NCBI GenBank assembly: GCA_004009845.1
Contig: RMBW01000185.1
Span: 1 to 49,003, forward strand
Origin: Davidsoniella eucalypti
Lineage: Eukaryota; Ascomycota; Sordariomycetes; Microascales; Ceratocystidaceae
Length of the DNA: 49,003 bases
Direction: 5' to 3'
The position numbers and the translations under genes were made by a program. The notes under the pieces are model-generated. The model saw nothing but the letters and a program-made list of their open reading frames with translations. It had not been told where the DNA came from and ran no database searches. Shown in pieces: positions 1 through 10,466 of the stretch. Position 1 is the stretch's first letter. The number at the start of each line of letters is the position of its first letter.

Positions 1-1998
1 ACAAGAAGCTAGTCCTGGAGATTGTTCTCTGCTTTAGATGCTGCTGGCTTACAGCTTGACCTGCGGAAATGTGTATTCGCAGCGAAAGAAATCAAAAGTT
101 CTTGGTTTCATTGTTGACCTAGTGTCGGCATTAAGGCCGACCCGAGAAGACTGAAGCCATCCGCAACTGGGAGCAGCCGAAGACTCTGAAAGGACTACCG
201 GATTTTTGGGTTTCATTAACTTCTATCGAGACTTTGTTCCTCATGCCCTCCGCCATCTTGTCTCCGCTGGTTGCCCCTACCAAGAAAGATGTGCCGTTCG
301 ACTGGACGCCTGAGTGCTCCAAGGCTTTTGAGGAAATTAAGTCCGCGTTTATTTCTCCCCCGGTGCTAGCACCTTTCGATCCTGACCGAGAAACCGTAGT
401 GTCCACAGACGCTTCTGGATACGCCCTTGGTGCTGAACTATCACAACGAAGCCCCGACGGCCTATTCAGACCTGTTGCGTTTTTTATCTCGCAAGCTCTC
501 TCCGGCAGAAGCCAACTATCCTATTCACGACAAGGAAATGCTGGCTGTCTACTGGGCAATCCGTGAGTGGCGTCATTTCCTGCTTGGAACCGAGTTTGTA
601 GTATACACTGATCACTTGAACTTGAATATTTCCGCAACGAAACGCATTCTCGTGAACGACAGAGACGCTGGGCTACGAACTGTCAGATTTCTCCTTCTCT
701 CTCCGCCATCGTCCTGGCACTGCTCAAGTAGTTCCTGACGCCCTTTCACGACGGGATCAGGACATGCCACACGACGCCACCGACGACAGACTAGCCAGCC
801 GAGACCACCAAATGCTGAAAACGCTTCCGGCAGTCCTGACTTGGTCGTTGTTGGCGCTATGTGGGCACAGGACCCAGACAAGGACATTTCTACAGACGAA
901 CAAGTTCGCACCACGGTATTAGTGTCTCCATTTCAAGACCCAGAACTGTCCCAGCTCTGGATGGACGCACTAAAGCACAACAACCGTTGGTGGCTTGCTC
1001 GTGATCTCGTCAAATCAGGTGCACGAACTTTTCCTCCGCTTGGGACTGCAATGGCAGATCAGCGAATGCCGACTTGACGATAAAGGTTTACTCCGCTGGC
1101 GCGACCCGCTTATGGATTCCACGTTTTGAACCCCTCCGCACTAAATTAATTCAGAACATTCACGATTCTTATTTGGCAGGCCACCCTGGTCGTAACATTA
1201 CCCGCGATCTGGTCTCTCGAGAATATGCTTGGCCTGGATTAACTTCGGACGTGCGCAGGTTTGTTTCGAATTGCTCTACTTGTGGTAAAAGCAAAGATTT
1301 GGCGCGAACAAAAACGTGGTTTACTTAAGCCGTTGCCAGTGCCACACGGCCCTGGACAGAGCTGGCCATGGACTTTATTGGCCTCTACCAGAGTCCCGCG
1401 GCTGCACAGCAATCTAGGAGTCACCGATCGTCTTACCAAGTCGCAAGTGTTGATTCCAATGAAGTCTACCTCCTCTCGTGATACTGCAGAGGCCCTCTTA
1501 ACTGGTATTCTCCCATCATGGATTTCCTTCAGCAATAGTTTCTGACCGTGGCCCCAATTTGGCGCATTTATTTTGGGGGAGAAGTTTGCAGGCGCCTAGG
1601 CATCAAGCGACGTTTGTCCACCGCTTTCCACCCAAAACCGACGGAGCCCAAGAAAGAAGTAATCAGGAAATCGAAGCCTATATTCGCAACTTCTGTTCTT
1701 TTGCTCAAAACGACTGGGCAGATCTCCTGCCGCAAGGCAGCTTGCTCTCAACAACAGGATCGCATCAAGCACCGGCATGTCCCCCTTCTTCGCCAACCCA
1801 CGGTTTCAACATCGATATCATCGAGCCGTCGACTCAAGGGCTGCTGCTTCTGCTGGATCTCCAGTCGAGGGTGCACAGCAGTGGCTAAGCAAGCTACGCG
1901 ATGCCATGGCCTTTGCCCGCGCCTCTCTTGCCGCTGCTCAAAAAAGCGCAGGAGAGAGCCTCGAACCGCCACCGTCAGCCAGCTGAGAAGTTCCATGT
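1..1998 (+). pseudogene. Decayed Ty3/Gypsy pol fragment (RT end, RNase H, integrase)
   Basis: This is a broken polyprotein of a chromovirus-type Gypsy retrotransposon, closely related to the pol genes of elements B and D further right. Successive pieces in shifting frames match the end of reverse transcriptase (about 1-120), the RNase H region (about 285-620, with the SGYALGAELSQR and NYPIHDKEMLA motifs), the integrase zinc-binding HHCC region (about 1160-1300, with HPGR and CSTCGKSK) and pieces of the integrase core up to about 1990 (RRLSTAFHP, ERSNQEIEAYIRNF). At least five frameshifts or stops separate the pieces, so it cannot encode a working enzyme. The left end is cut by the window. The right end is cut by insertion of the LINE whose T-tract begins at 1999. 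No LTR of this copy is visible. Confidence 0.9.
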
Positions 1999-2166
1999 GG
2001 GTTTTTTTTTTTTTTTTTTTTTTTAATTCATTAATCTTATGGAGCTAAAGAGCTATGAAGATGTAAAATAAAAGCAAATAAAACAATAAAAACAATAAAA
2101 ACATAACAGAAAACAAGTAGAAACATAACACAAAACATAAAAAACATAAGGAAAAACACAAAGAAA

Positions 2167-4104
2167 TCAACAACACCACGAATCATCACGAAGTGCGACT
2201 GGCTCACCCTCACCGGCAACACCATCGTTGGTCACTTCCTCCACTCTTCCCCAGTTTCTTCCCCCTATTCCTGTTTTTTTCAGAAATACTAACAAGGCTT
2301 GCTGGTGCTTCGCCTTACTAAATAAGTCTTCCATCTTTATCTCACCATCGCAGACGTCTTTCAACTCTTGTCTTTGCTCAAGCCACATATCACAGTCCAA
2401 CACCAAGTGCTGAATAGTTTCAATGTCCAGCTGACAATGACGACACATGCTACTCGATACCTTGCCTATGGTCTTTAGGTACGGCAGGTAAGCGCCCTTC
2501 CCCGTTAGAAGTTGATAGTAGGCTGTTGTCAGCCTCTTCTCGCCCTCAATCGGTTTCAGATCACTCACTCCTGTCTTACCAAGAGACCGATAGTGATTCC
2601 CAAGTTTGTCGATATCGCGGTTGATTAGTGTGTCCCAGAGGTTGAAGATGTTCTCTTTGATCTTTTTTTTGATATACCCAGTGGTTGCGATAGAGGTGCA
2701 TACTCTTTTTTCAAGAGCCTCCTTTGCAAGCTTATCCACTATCTCATTTCCTTCTATTCCTACATGTCCAGGGCACCAGTGTATTTCTATACTGGTGTCG
2801 AGGCCCTGCAGGTTTAGCTTCTCTATGAGGTTCGTGAATATACCAGGCTTCCGTACTCTTTGGATGGCAGCTTGGCTATCGACAAAGATCAGGACTCGTT
2901 TCCGTAGTGGCAGTTTTCGAACGTAGCAAAGGGCTCTGTAGATCGCATAGCTTTCGCAGTCTGCAACCTCAGTGTAAGGCCCCAAGGCTTTTGCCTCTTG
3001 AAATCGTACCTTTTTATTGTCTATGTCGACGAAGGCGTAGGAGGATTTTTCTCCTTCCATAGACCCGTCGGTATATAAACAATAGGCTTCTCCTAACCAT
3101 AGGGTTGCTAGGGTTGCCAGGTGGATTTCCTTTGCTTCTTCTTTATTGACTTTTGGTATAATTGTGGTGATAGGGATACGTTTGGCCCATGGTGCCTCCC
3201 ATTCAATTTTAGCTCGCTGTAGTGCCTTGAAAGGTATCAGGCACCTCATGTCCACGGCAATTGCTTGCACTTGTGTTTCTCGCTTCAATTTGTAGGGGCC
3301 CAAGATTCCAAGAGATTCGAAGTCAGACTCCGAGTTCAGGTGGTCCTTGGTAGGTTGGGCGCAATGACGTATGGGGTGGTGTTTCGGAAATTTTAGTATT
3401 CTTGTTCCGTACTTGAGGTTATTCCATTCCAAGTTGATTTCAACCGGTTTGATGCCAGCCTCTATTTCACAAGCCCTTTTCGGAGCCTGCTTGTAGGTGC
3501 CCAGCATCATGGAAATCGCTAAACTCTGTACTTTTTCAAGATGATTCTTGCGGGAGATGGGTTTCTTTTTTGTCCACCAAAGAGTCGAACCATATTCCAT
3601 GATAGGCCTAATTACAGCTTGGTACAGCTGTCTAGTTGCTTTCGCACTTAGGCCGCTATACTTTCGCGAAATCCGTTGAATTCCCATTAGGGTTCTGGTC
3701 GCCTTCAGGGCTCTGTCTTGGACATGCGCGCTGTAATTCAGCTGACAGTCTAGCCAGATTCCTAGCCATTTGATCTTCTCTGACGGTTGGATTGTCGTCC
3801 CTAGGACGTCTATTTGTTCATTGCTTGCTGCTTTACTCCTTGTTAAATGCATAAGCTCAGTCTTGGAACTCTCAAATTCGACGGAACTATCGTCTGCTTG
3901 CCTGGTGAGATCTTCAACGATAACCTCTAGAGCTCTGCAATTTCTCGCAAAGCTTTTTGAAGCTACCGTAACCAGAATATCATCAATGTATGAGAGCTGA
4001 ATGCCTTGAACTGGGATGGATTTGGGGATGTTGATGTGTATGAGTCTCGAATAAATCAAGAACAGCATGGGGGAGATCGGGCTGCCTTGTGGTATGCCCT
4101 GGTC
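2167..4104 (-). pseudogene. LINE A ORF2, C-terminal part: RT end, RNase H, CCHC
   Basis: This encodes the downstream half of a LINE ORF2 protein. In reading order it shows the RT motif QGIPQGSPISP at the left of the palm, the catalytic YIDD box, a thumb region, an RNase H domain (YTDGSMEG, DCESYAIYRAL, FVDSQAAIQRV, CPGHVGIEGNEIVDKLAKEA) and a C-terminal Cys/His finger (CRHCQ and HLVLDC). The frame is open for the whole LINE stretch. The apparent start lies inside the Gypsy LTR and has no ATG, so this is the interrupted tail of the ORF and not an independent gene. Compared with LINE E it keeps 212 bp between the thumb and RNase H that E has lost. Confidence 0.9.
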
Positions 4105-4283
4105 TGAGACGATATACGAGAATTTGCGAGGAAAAATGGTCGTAAAGATGAATTGAATTGAGACCGATGAGGGAGAAAGAGAAACTAAGACTAAACTACG
4201 AGGGAATCGGTCCCTATTTATGTCAAAGTCGAGTAGGGCCAAGGCATGACTTGGCCAATACTGATGGGCCTTAGACCCTTACA
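4105..4283 (-). repeat. 3' LTR of Gypsy element B
   Basis: A 179-bp LTR that appears identical or nearly so to 10467-10645. It is bounded by TG/CA ends and by the TGGTC duplication at 4100-4104. In element orientation it holds an inverted repeat GGCCAAG/CTTGGCC, a TATA-like CATAAATAGG and the R-start ATCGGTCTCAA. A G-rich polypurine tract adjoins it on the internal side (about 4284-4302). Confidence 0.95.
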
Positions 4284-4573
4284 ATAGTCTCCCCCCCCAC
4301 CGGCAGAAAAAATTTACTAATTTTACAACAAAAACCCATAAAAACTCCTTCAAACAACCAATACAATATGGCAAATAACAGAAAAACAAGATGAGCCATG
4401 GTAACAATCCAATAACACAAAAATAACACTTTCCAAACAGGGTAAAGATACCGGAAGCGGTAGGCGCTAGGGGGCGCAAGCGGTCGTCGTGGCGCAGTGG
4501 TATGCAGCACAGCCTCCAATCGGGGAGGATTGCGTGTGTCGAGGGTCACGCCGTAGCCCTTGTCGGATCTGCT
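4284..4573 (-). other. 3' spacer of element B with polypurine tract
   Basis: Non-coding stretch between the pol stop and the 3' LTR. On the minus strand it ends in a run of eight G flanked by purines, the expected plus-strand primer. The middle is AT-rich and without ORFs that resemble anything. It also contains the tRNA-like segment listed separately. Element D has a much shorter spacer (15529-15573), so this one is expanded. Confidence 0.7.
4482..4556 (+). other. Degenerate tRNA-Trp-like sequence
   Basis: The segment starts with TGGCGCAGTGGTA, a good match to an A-box/D-arm. It has CTCCAAT in the place of an anticodon loop (CCA, tryptophan) and then GCGTG...CACGC, which can form a T-stem but around an oversized loop. 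The anticodon stem does not pair and no acceptor stem is convincing. It reads as a tRNA-Trp relic or the head of a tRNA-derived short element. It is not a working tRNA, and the match may be chance. Confidence 0.3.
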
Positions 4574-7500
4574 CTACGACAATAACCAGGCAGTGTACAG
4601 AGACTGGACAGTGACATCCCAGTTCTTCTTGGTTTTCTCCGTGAAGATGCGCCAGGCAACAGTGTCTTCCACATGTTCCAGAGGTTCCCACGTCGCATCT
4701 TGGTAGCCTAGCCATTTGACGAGGGCTTGCTTGTGACCTCGGGAAGTGCGCTGTTTCAATATTGCCTCCACCCTGTACTCACCAGCCTCCAATGAGGGGT
4801 CCTCAAGCGCTTCCCTAGCCGTGATTGCGACAGGCTCATCGTCCTGAATCTCCTGAGATGGCAAGGGGTTGTTTGGGGCGCGTCGGATGAGACTCACATG
4901 GAAGACTGGGTGAATATCCGAGGGTACGTTTAGGCGAACGTTATGGCTGCCTACAACTTCCAGGACAGTGTACCGTCTAGCTAGCCAGTCTAGCTTCTTT
5001 GAAGGCCTTTCCGTAGTCAGGTGCTTCGTGTTTAGGTAAACTAGGTCTCCTACTTTGAAACTTTCAGAGGGCTGGCGAAGACGGTTAGCACTGTTCTCCT
5101 GGTGTTCTTGGGCGGCTGCCATGGCGACAATAGCGAACTGGGTGGCATCACTTAGCTTTGCTAACCAATCCTGGGCCCCGCGTACTGGAGACTTATTCGA
5201 GGCTGGGGGCCCTTGTACAGATGGTTCGATAATGTCGACGTTAAAACCGTGGGTCATGAAGAAAGGAGAGAGGCCTGTAGCGGAAGAGATCCTGTTGTTT
5301 AGGGCGAGTTGCGCTTGAGGCAGCAAGGAGGCCCAGTCGTCCTGGGCAAAGGAACAGAAATTGCGCAGGTATGTCTCAATCTCCTGATTACTGCGTTCTT
5401 GGCTGCCATCCGTCTGTGGATGGAACGCTGTGGACAGGCGACGCTGAATGCCGAACCGGCGACATACTTCTCCCCAGAATAATTGAGCAAATTGAGGCCC
5501 TCTGTCGGAGACAATTGCTTGAGGAAAACCGTGGTGCGAGAAAACATGGATTAGCAAGGCTTCAGCGGTGGCTTGTGCAGTTGTAGACGACATAGGGATC
5601 AGGATTTGGGACTTAGACAGGCGGTCGGTGACACCCAGAATGGAAGTATAGCCCGAAGAGGTAGGTAGTGGGCCAATAAAGTCCATTGCTAGTTCAGCCC
5701 AGGGTCTAGACGGTACTGGCAGAGGTTTCAATAGACCGCGCTTCTGCTCTCGCCAGATCTTGCTCTTGCCGCAAGAAGAGCAGTTGGACACGAATCGTCG
5801 GACGTCGTTAGTCAGGCCAGGCCAGGCATACTCGCGCGATACGAGATCACGAGTGATTGCTCTTCCTGGGTGTCCGGCCAGAGTAGAGTCGTGAATTTGC
5901 TGGATGATCTTGGTTCTCAGGGGTTCGTAATATGGGACCCAAAGTCTATCACGCCAGCGCAGCAGTCCGTCTTGGTCAACCTTACATTCGCTCATCTGCC
6001 ATTGCAGACCCCAGTCGGCGGGGAACGAGCGGGCTTCGTCTCGTACTAATTTACGAGCCAGCCACCAGCGGTTATTATTGGCAAGGGCTTGGTTCCATAG
6101 GTCAGTCATCTCGGGATCAGCGAAAGGGGATGATACTACTTCTCTAGTTGCGTTATCGTCAGTCGGCGCATCCTTGTCTGGCTCCTGAGCCCAAACTGCG
6201 CCAATTACTACCAGGTCATTGCTCGCCTCACTCTTCTCGAGGAGTTGATGCACACGACTAGCCAGCCTATCGTCTTTTTCGTCGGCTGGCATGTCCTGGT
6301 CCCTTCTTGAAAGGGCGTCTGGTACAACTTGCTCGGTGCCTGGGCGATGGCGCAGGCAGAAGCTGAAGTCAGAGAGCTCATATCCCCAGCGACGCTGTCT
6401 CTCGGCAAGCGTCCTCTTAGTGCGAAAGTACTCCAGATTACGGTGGTCAGTGTATACCACAAAGTCAACCCCTAGGAGGAAATGGCGCCATTCTCGAATG
6501 GACCAGTAAATAGCCAACATCTCCTTGTCGTGAATCGGGTAATTGGCTTCCGGGGGAGTAAGTTTGCGCGAGAGGAAGGCGATGGGGTGCATAAGGCCAT
6601 CATCGCCTCGCTGGGATAATTCTGCTCCTAAGGCGTAACCAGACGAGTCGGCGGTCAGTACAGTTTCTTTCAGGGGGTCAAAAGGAGTCAGAACAGGGGG
6701 AGTAAGGAAGGCTTTCTTAACTTCGGCAAAAGAGTGAGCGCAGGCATCAGACCATACGAAAGGGGTGTCCTTCTTGGTTAACCCTACCAGAGGCGCCATT
6801 AATTCTGACAGTCGAGGCACAAAATCTCTGTAGAAATTCACGAAGCCAATAAACCCGCGTAAACCTTTCAATGTCGTAGGTGGTTTCCATTCACGAATCG
6901 CTAGGGTTTTCTCGGGGTCAGCCTTGATACCAATACCTGGGCCGACTATGAATCCGAGGAACTTAATCTCCTTAGCCAGAAAGTGACACTTGCGCAAGTC
7001 GAGTTGGAGGCCGGCTTGATCGAGTGCATGGACGATCTCGAGCACTAGTTGTCTATGCTCCTCCTCAGTACCGCTGGAGTAGATATCCACGTCATCGATA
7101 TAAGCGCTGCAGCTAATACCCAGCCATTTCCGAAGGACCGAGTTGATGTAGCGTTGGAAAGCAGCAGGGGCGTTGGTCAGACCGAAAGGGATGACGTTCC
7201 ATTCGAAGGCCCCTAGGGGAGTCCGAAAAGCGGTTAACTCCTCATAGCCAGGGGCTATACGAATACGATGAAAGGCCGCAATGACATCTACTTTGGACAC
7301 CCACTTGGCTTCCGAAATTTGCCGCAGGGTGTCATGGATAAGGGGTAAGGGGTATGAGTCCTTTTTGGAAATAGCGTTGACTGCGCGGTAGTCTACGCAG
7401 AAACGAATTCCACCTCCAGGTTTCTTTACAAATAGCACTGGAGAGCCCACTTCAGACTTTGTGTCCTTTATCCATTTAGTAGCCAGTAGTTCCGTCAGCG

Positions 7501-7975
7501 TCTTCTGCATCACCAACAGCTCTGCGCGAGACAACGGGTACAGCGATTGTATAGGTAACGTCTTTCCCTCCATCAGCTCGATCTTCAAGTCCACTCCAGG
7601 CCGGTGCGGCGGGAGGTCCTTGGACGCTTTTGCCTCGAAGGCAGAGGCTACGGGTCTTAACCACTCAGGTAGCGGCGGTCTCTCCTGTTCCTTTTGCGCT
7701 AATGCTCTGTTGACGTCCTCCAGCGTAATACGGAAGATGGCGAGGTCGTCGTCGTTGTCGCAAAGGGCATGAAATTCGTCAGGAGTAAGTTCTTCGGCTG
7801 TAGGTACTTCAATCTGCCCGGAACGAGGGTGCAAGTGCACGTCGTGGTTGATGAGCCAGCGTTGACCAAGTATCAGGTCTTCGGTCTGGCCGGGGACGAC
7901 GTAGGCCCATATGTCCTCGTGATGGTCCGGCAGGTGTAGTGTGAATTGGGCGATTTGTGTAATGACGGGGGACTG
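4574..7975 (-). CDS. Gypsy B pol: RT, RNase H, integrase, chromodomain
   Basis: A polyprotein of about 1,130 residues that copies the element's RNA and inserts the DNA. The frame is open from about 7975, where ILGQRWL, the C-terminal protease motif, precedes RT. The RT has the FCVDYRAVN, PFGLTNAPAAFQR and YIDDV boxes. RNase H has SGYALGAELSQR and YTDHRNLEYF. The integrase has an HHCC finger (HPGR, CSSCGKSK), a DDE core (AMDFIGPLP, IVSDRGPQF, SNQEIE) and, at the C terminus, a chromodomain (ALVKWLGYQDATWEPLEHV). The chromodomain places it among chromoviruses, which target methylated-histone heterochromatin. An ORF caller begins it at a GTG (7840), but the true product must be released from a larger precursor. 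No stop codon interrupts it. Confidence 0.93.
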   Translation of the reverse strand, partial: QSPVITQIAQFTLHLPDHHEDIWAYVVPGQTEDLILGQRWLINHDVHLHPRSGQIEVPTAEELTPDEFHALCDNDDDLAIFRITLEDVNRALAQKEQERPPLPEWLRPVASAFEAKASKDLPPHRPGVDLKIELMEGKTLPIQSLYPLSRAELLVMQKTLTELLATKWIKDTKSEVGSPVLFVKKPGGGIRFCVDYRAVNAISKKDSYPLPLIHDTLRQISEAKWVSKVDVIAAFHRIRIAPGYEELTAFRTPLGAFEWNVIPFGLTNAPAAFQRYINSVLRKWLGISCSAYIDDVDIYSSGTEEEHRQLVLEIVHALDQAGLQLDLRKCHFLAKEIKFLGFIVGPGIGIKADPEKTLAIREWKPPTTLKGLRGFIGFVNFYRDFVPRLSELMAPLVGLTKKDTPFVWSDACAHSFAEVKKAFLTPPVLTPFDPLKETVLTADSSGYALGAELSQRGDDGLMHPIAFLSRKLTPPEANYPIHDKEMLAIYWSIREWRHFLLGVDFVVYTDHRNLEYFRTKRTLAERQRRWGYELSDFSFCLRHRPGTEQVVPDALSRRDQDMPADEKDDRLASRVHQLLEKSEASNDLVVIGAVWAQEPDKDAPTDDNATREVVSSPFADPEMTDLWNQALANNNRWWLARKLVRDEARSFPADWGLQWQMSECKVDQDGLLRWRDRLWVPYYEPLRTKIIQQIHDSTLAGHPGRAITRDLVSREYAWPGLTNDVRRFVSNCSSCGKSKIWREQKRGLLKPLPVPSRPWAELAMDFIGPLPTSSGYTSILGVTDRLSKSQILIPMSSTTAQATAEALLIHVFSHHGFPQAIVSDRGPQFAQLFWGEVCRRFGIQRRLSTAFHPQTDGSQERSNQEIETYLRNFCSFAQDDWASLLPQAQLALNNRISSATGLSPFFMTHGFNVDIIEPSVQGPPASNKSPVRGAQDWLAKLSDATQFAIVAMAAAQEHQENSANRLRQPSESFKVGDLVYLNTKHLTTERPSKKLDWLARRYTVLEVVGSHNVRLNVPSDIHPVFHVSLIRRAPNNPLPSQEIQDDEPVAITAREALEDPSLEAGEYRVEAILKQRTSRGHKQALVKWLGYQDATWEPLEHVEDTVAWRIFTEKTKKNWDVTVQSLYTAWLLS

Positions 7976-8175
7976 GTTTGCGATGCAGCTAGAGATACCT
8001 TACGAGGTTCGATGGGTAATGTCTTCGTTGCGTAGGCGAGTAGGCGCGGGGGCACGACGGCGAGGCAGAGACAGCCACTGTCGACGAGAGCCTTCGTAGA
8101 AAAAGTATTCATAGATAAATCTAGATACGTTCCCTTAGCTCCCATCTCTAATCTAACTATCTGTTCGCCTTCCAT
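7873..8175 (-). pseudogene. Gypsy B aspartic protease region, frameshifted
   Basis: The ATG at 8175 opens a frame with the retropepsin active-site motif LVDSG. This enzyme cuts Gag and Pol from their precursor. The second protease landmark, ILGQRWL, lies in a different frame continuous with pol, so one indel at about 7975-8000 breaks the domain. The frame is +1 relative to the gag stop at 8214, leaving 38 bases between the ORFs. Intact relatives would need either translational frameshifting or reinitiation, and I cannot tell which from this damaged copy. Confidence 0.75.
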
Positions 8176-8213
8176 CGTATCCTCCTTACCAGGGCGCGAC
8201 TTGTCCTGGTCAC

Positions 8214-9535
8214 CTAAAAATCCATCAAATCATCCTCATCAGTGGCCGGGCGGTGCGTGTTGGTAGAGGCCACCACGGCGGTGCTTTCGGACGAGGGCAG
8301 CAGGCGATCCATCATCAGGTGATCCGTCTTCGCGAGTTCTTCGCGTACTGCGGGTCGGATCTCGTCGCGTACGGCCGACTTAACGGCGCCGTTGATAGCG
8401 TTGATTAGCACCTTGTTGGTCTTAGGTCCTTGTAGAGTTCGACGCGAGGGACATTGATTAGCGATATGTCCGGGCTGTGAGCAGATGAAACAAATTCCTT
8501 CTCGTAGCATGCGACTGCGTTCAGTAGGGTTGAGACGTGGCTTGTCATTACGGGGTTGCTGCGTTTGACGAGGAGCATTGCTTCGTGAGGGGGGCTCGGC
8601 ACGCGCTCTCCAGTTGTCGCTGTCTCGGTATTGGGTAGGACGCGAGGTCTTCTTCGTGTAAGGACCGTAATAATCATGGTGGCGGCTGAAATGGTCGAGC
8701 AGGCTCTCAGTAACTTCCCTGTAAGTAGGCAGGCTCCAGAGGATGGTGGTTTTGACCACTAGCTCTTCTCGTGTGGCGCGACGTAGAAGGTCGATGAGCA
8801 TGTCGTCGTCTTGCATTCCTGCGGCCAGAGCTAACCCTTCGAAACGGTTGAAGAAGTCGAGGAACGATTCGTGGGACTCCTGGCGAGCACCAAAGAAAGC
8901 AGTGCGGGCTTGCGACTTACGGGCACGGCTGCGGAACATGAGGTCGAGTTTGTCTAGCAGCTTGTCGTATGAGCCTGGCTGGTCGCTAATGGAGACAAAG
9001 AATTCGTTGAGTTTGGCACGCGTGTCGGAGCCTAGTCGGCTAAACAGGTAGGCAGTGCGTGCTAGCTCGTCGCCTATAGCTCGGCCATCGATTCGCATCT
9101 TGAAGATTGCTAGGGTTCGCCAGTTTTCATACTCTGCGTGAGTGCCTCCAAATTCGATAAGGTGAGGCTGAGATGGGCGGACGCGGCTACGGGATCTCGA
9201 ACGTCTTCGGGTAGTGACGGCAGTAGTTGGGACAGGAGGCATGGCGGGAGCAGTGGGTTCAGTATGGTTGCCTATGACCAATTGGGACAGTAGCGAGACA
9301 GTGTCCTTCAATTCCCTAAGTTCATTGAGCAGTGCATTGTCGGCAGGCTGAGGAGCGCGTGAATGGGCAGGGCCAGGAGAACGCGTCGGCTGACGGCCAC
9401 GGGATGGAGGACGCGACGCGTGGCGGACAGACATTCCCATGCTTTCGGCCAGACGGGCCAAGTCAGAGTCAGGGGAAGGGTGTTGGCTGACAGAAGGGCG
9501 ACGACGAGAATGGGTATCTACACCAGGGGCAAAGT
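8214..9535 (-). CDS. Gypsy B gag core with zinc knuckle
   Basis: Capsid and nucleocapsid part of Gag. The first ATG in this frame is at 9461, but the frame is open a little further and joins the N-terminal Gag module through a frameshift at about 9530-9580. Residues 1-100 are basic and proline-rich (RRRSRSRSRVRPS). A capsid-like helical region follows (LIEFGGTHAEYENWRTLAIFK ... KLDLMFRSRARKSQARTAF), then a CX2CX4HX4C zinc knuckle (CFICSQPGHIANQC), and the end is acidic. The equivalent region of element C continues without a frame break into the N-terminal module, showing that the break in B is a lesion. Confidence 0.85.
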
Positions 9536-10120
9536 GGATAGGCTTCGAACAGAGGCAGCGCGACTGATGGCACGGGTGTGAGTGGTCTCGTACGAGATTA
9601 GTTCCTCAGCTTCATATGCAGCGGCCCTTGTAGCGACTAGGGGAGCGCGGGAGGAGTGCACGGGGTTACCATCCTTATCACGCGGGGGAGAGCGTGGGAT
9701 GCCGATGAAACAGGAGGAGAGGAGACGTGAGGACACGTGAGCACGAGCACGCGCTTCGCGGATTACGCGGTTACCACAGGCGACGTGGCCAACAAAGTCA
9801 CCGGTGAAGGAGAGGTGGCCCAAGTTATCGTGAAAGTGTTCCTTATGGGCGAGGACGTCGCGTGTGGAAGGGCAAAAGCCAAGGAGGGAGGCCAGACGGG
9901 CGCGCTCCTTGCGCTTGAATAGTGCGAGGTAACACCAGCCGGGTTTGCGCCAGGCGCGCTTCGTAGGTAGGTCAAGGGCGGACAAGATGTAGCCCTCAGC
10001 CGGTTCCTGGTTGGGGTTCAGGGTGAAAACACGCGCTAGGGCAAGGTTATGCCAGGTGTGGTAGACGCAGCGAGTTAGGGTAGCAAGGAGACCCCAGAAC
10101 AGAAACAGCAAGCCAGACAT
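9518..10120 (-). CDS. Gypsy B Gag N-terminal module with hydrophobic segment
   Basis: About 200 residues starting at ATG 10120, the position matching the gag start of element C at 14093. The first 20 or so residues are strongly hydrophobic (LLFLFWGLLATL). A compact conserved stretch follows: PGWCYLALFKRKERARLA, then GFCP, then HFHDNLGHLSFTGDFVGH. The tail is basic and rich in Arg, Ser and Thr. The open frame extends upstream to 10420 only because the leader repeats happen to be open; those translate to a CPSRPLA repeat and are not believed coding. I know no named domain for this module. It recurs in elements C and F. Confidence 0.7.
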   Translation of the reverse strand: MSGLLFLFWGLLATLTRCVYHTWHNLALARVFTLNPNQEPAEGYILSALDLPTKRAWRKPGWCYLALFKRKERARLASLLGFCPSTRDVLAHKEHFHDNLGHLSFTGDFVGHVACGNRVIREARARAHVSSRLLSSCFIGIPRSPPRDKDGNPVHSSRAPLVATRAAAYEAEELISYETTHTRAISRAASVRSLSTLPLV

Positions 10121-10180
10121 GGTGACTTGGACGTGTGCGAGAAGCGAGCGAGCGGACGGATAAGGCAGGTGCAATAGGGC

Positions 10181-10440
10181 AAACAACCGGCTTGGACAGG
10201 ACGAAATAAAGGCAAGCAAACGGCTTGGACAAAAGGGAGAAATCAAGCGGTCGGCTTGTACAGGAAAAGGGGCAAGCGGACGGCTTGGACAGGAAAAGTG
10301 GCAAGCGGGCGGCTTGGACAGGAAGAGAGGCAAGCGGACGGCTTGGACAACAGAGAGGGCAAGCGGACGGCTTGGACAACAGAGAGGGCAAGCAGACGGC
10401 TTGGACAGAAAAGAGGGCAAGCAGACGGCTTGGACAACAA
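10181..10440 (-). repeat. Leader hairpin array of element B (9 units, about 28 bp)
   Basis: Nine tandem units of about 28 bp lie between the primer site and the gag start. On the element's strand each reads GTCC, then CAAGC, a 5-base loop, GCTTG, then C. The arms pair while the loop varies (CGTCC, CGCCC, CGTCT, CGTTT, CGACC). Such a run of small stem-loops in a retrotransposon leader suggests RNA packaging, dimerisation or translation control, which is an inference. Element C has a related array with compensatory arm changes. Confidence 0.85.
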
Positions 10441-10453
10441 AAACTTAAGAGTT

Positions 10454-10464
10454 ATCGGTCTCAA
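10454..10464 (-). promoter_or_regulatory. Self-priming site of element B
   Basis: Two bases inside the 5' LTR, the element strand reads TTGAGACCGAT. It is perfectly complementary over 11 bases to ATCGGTCTCAA within the LTR (10520-10530 on this strand). No tRNA-type TGG primer site is visible. This is the arrangement known from Tf1, where the RNA 5' end folds back and, after cleavage, primes its own reverse transcription. Confidence 0.8.
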
Positions 10465-10466
10465 AA

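Noticed and set aside
4105..4242. Extension of the LINE A ORF2 frame into the element B LTR
   Set aside because: The frame is open by chance, uses a TTG as start and has no ATG after the likely RNA start. It is not taken as a fusion gene.
9518..10420. 300-codon ORF beginning with a CPSRPLA repeat
   Set aside because: The first 100 codons are the leader hairpin array read as protein. Homology with element C places the Gag start at 10120.
10181..10440. CRISPR-like look of regularly spaced repeats in elements B and C
   Set aside because: Period is about 28 bp with no unique spacers, inside a eukaryotic retrotransposon leader, so it is a tandem hairpin array.
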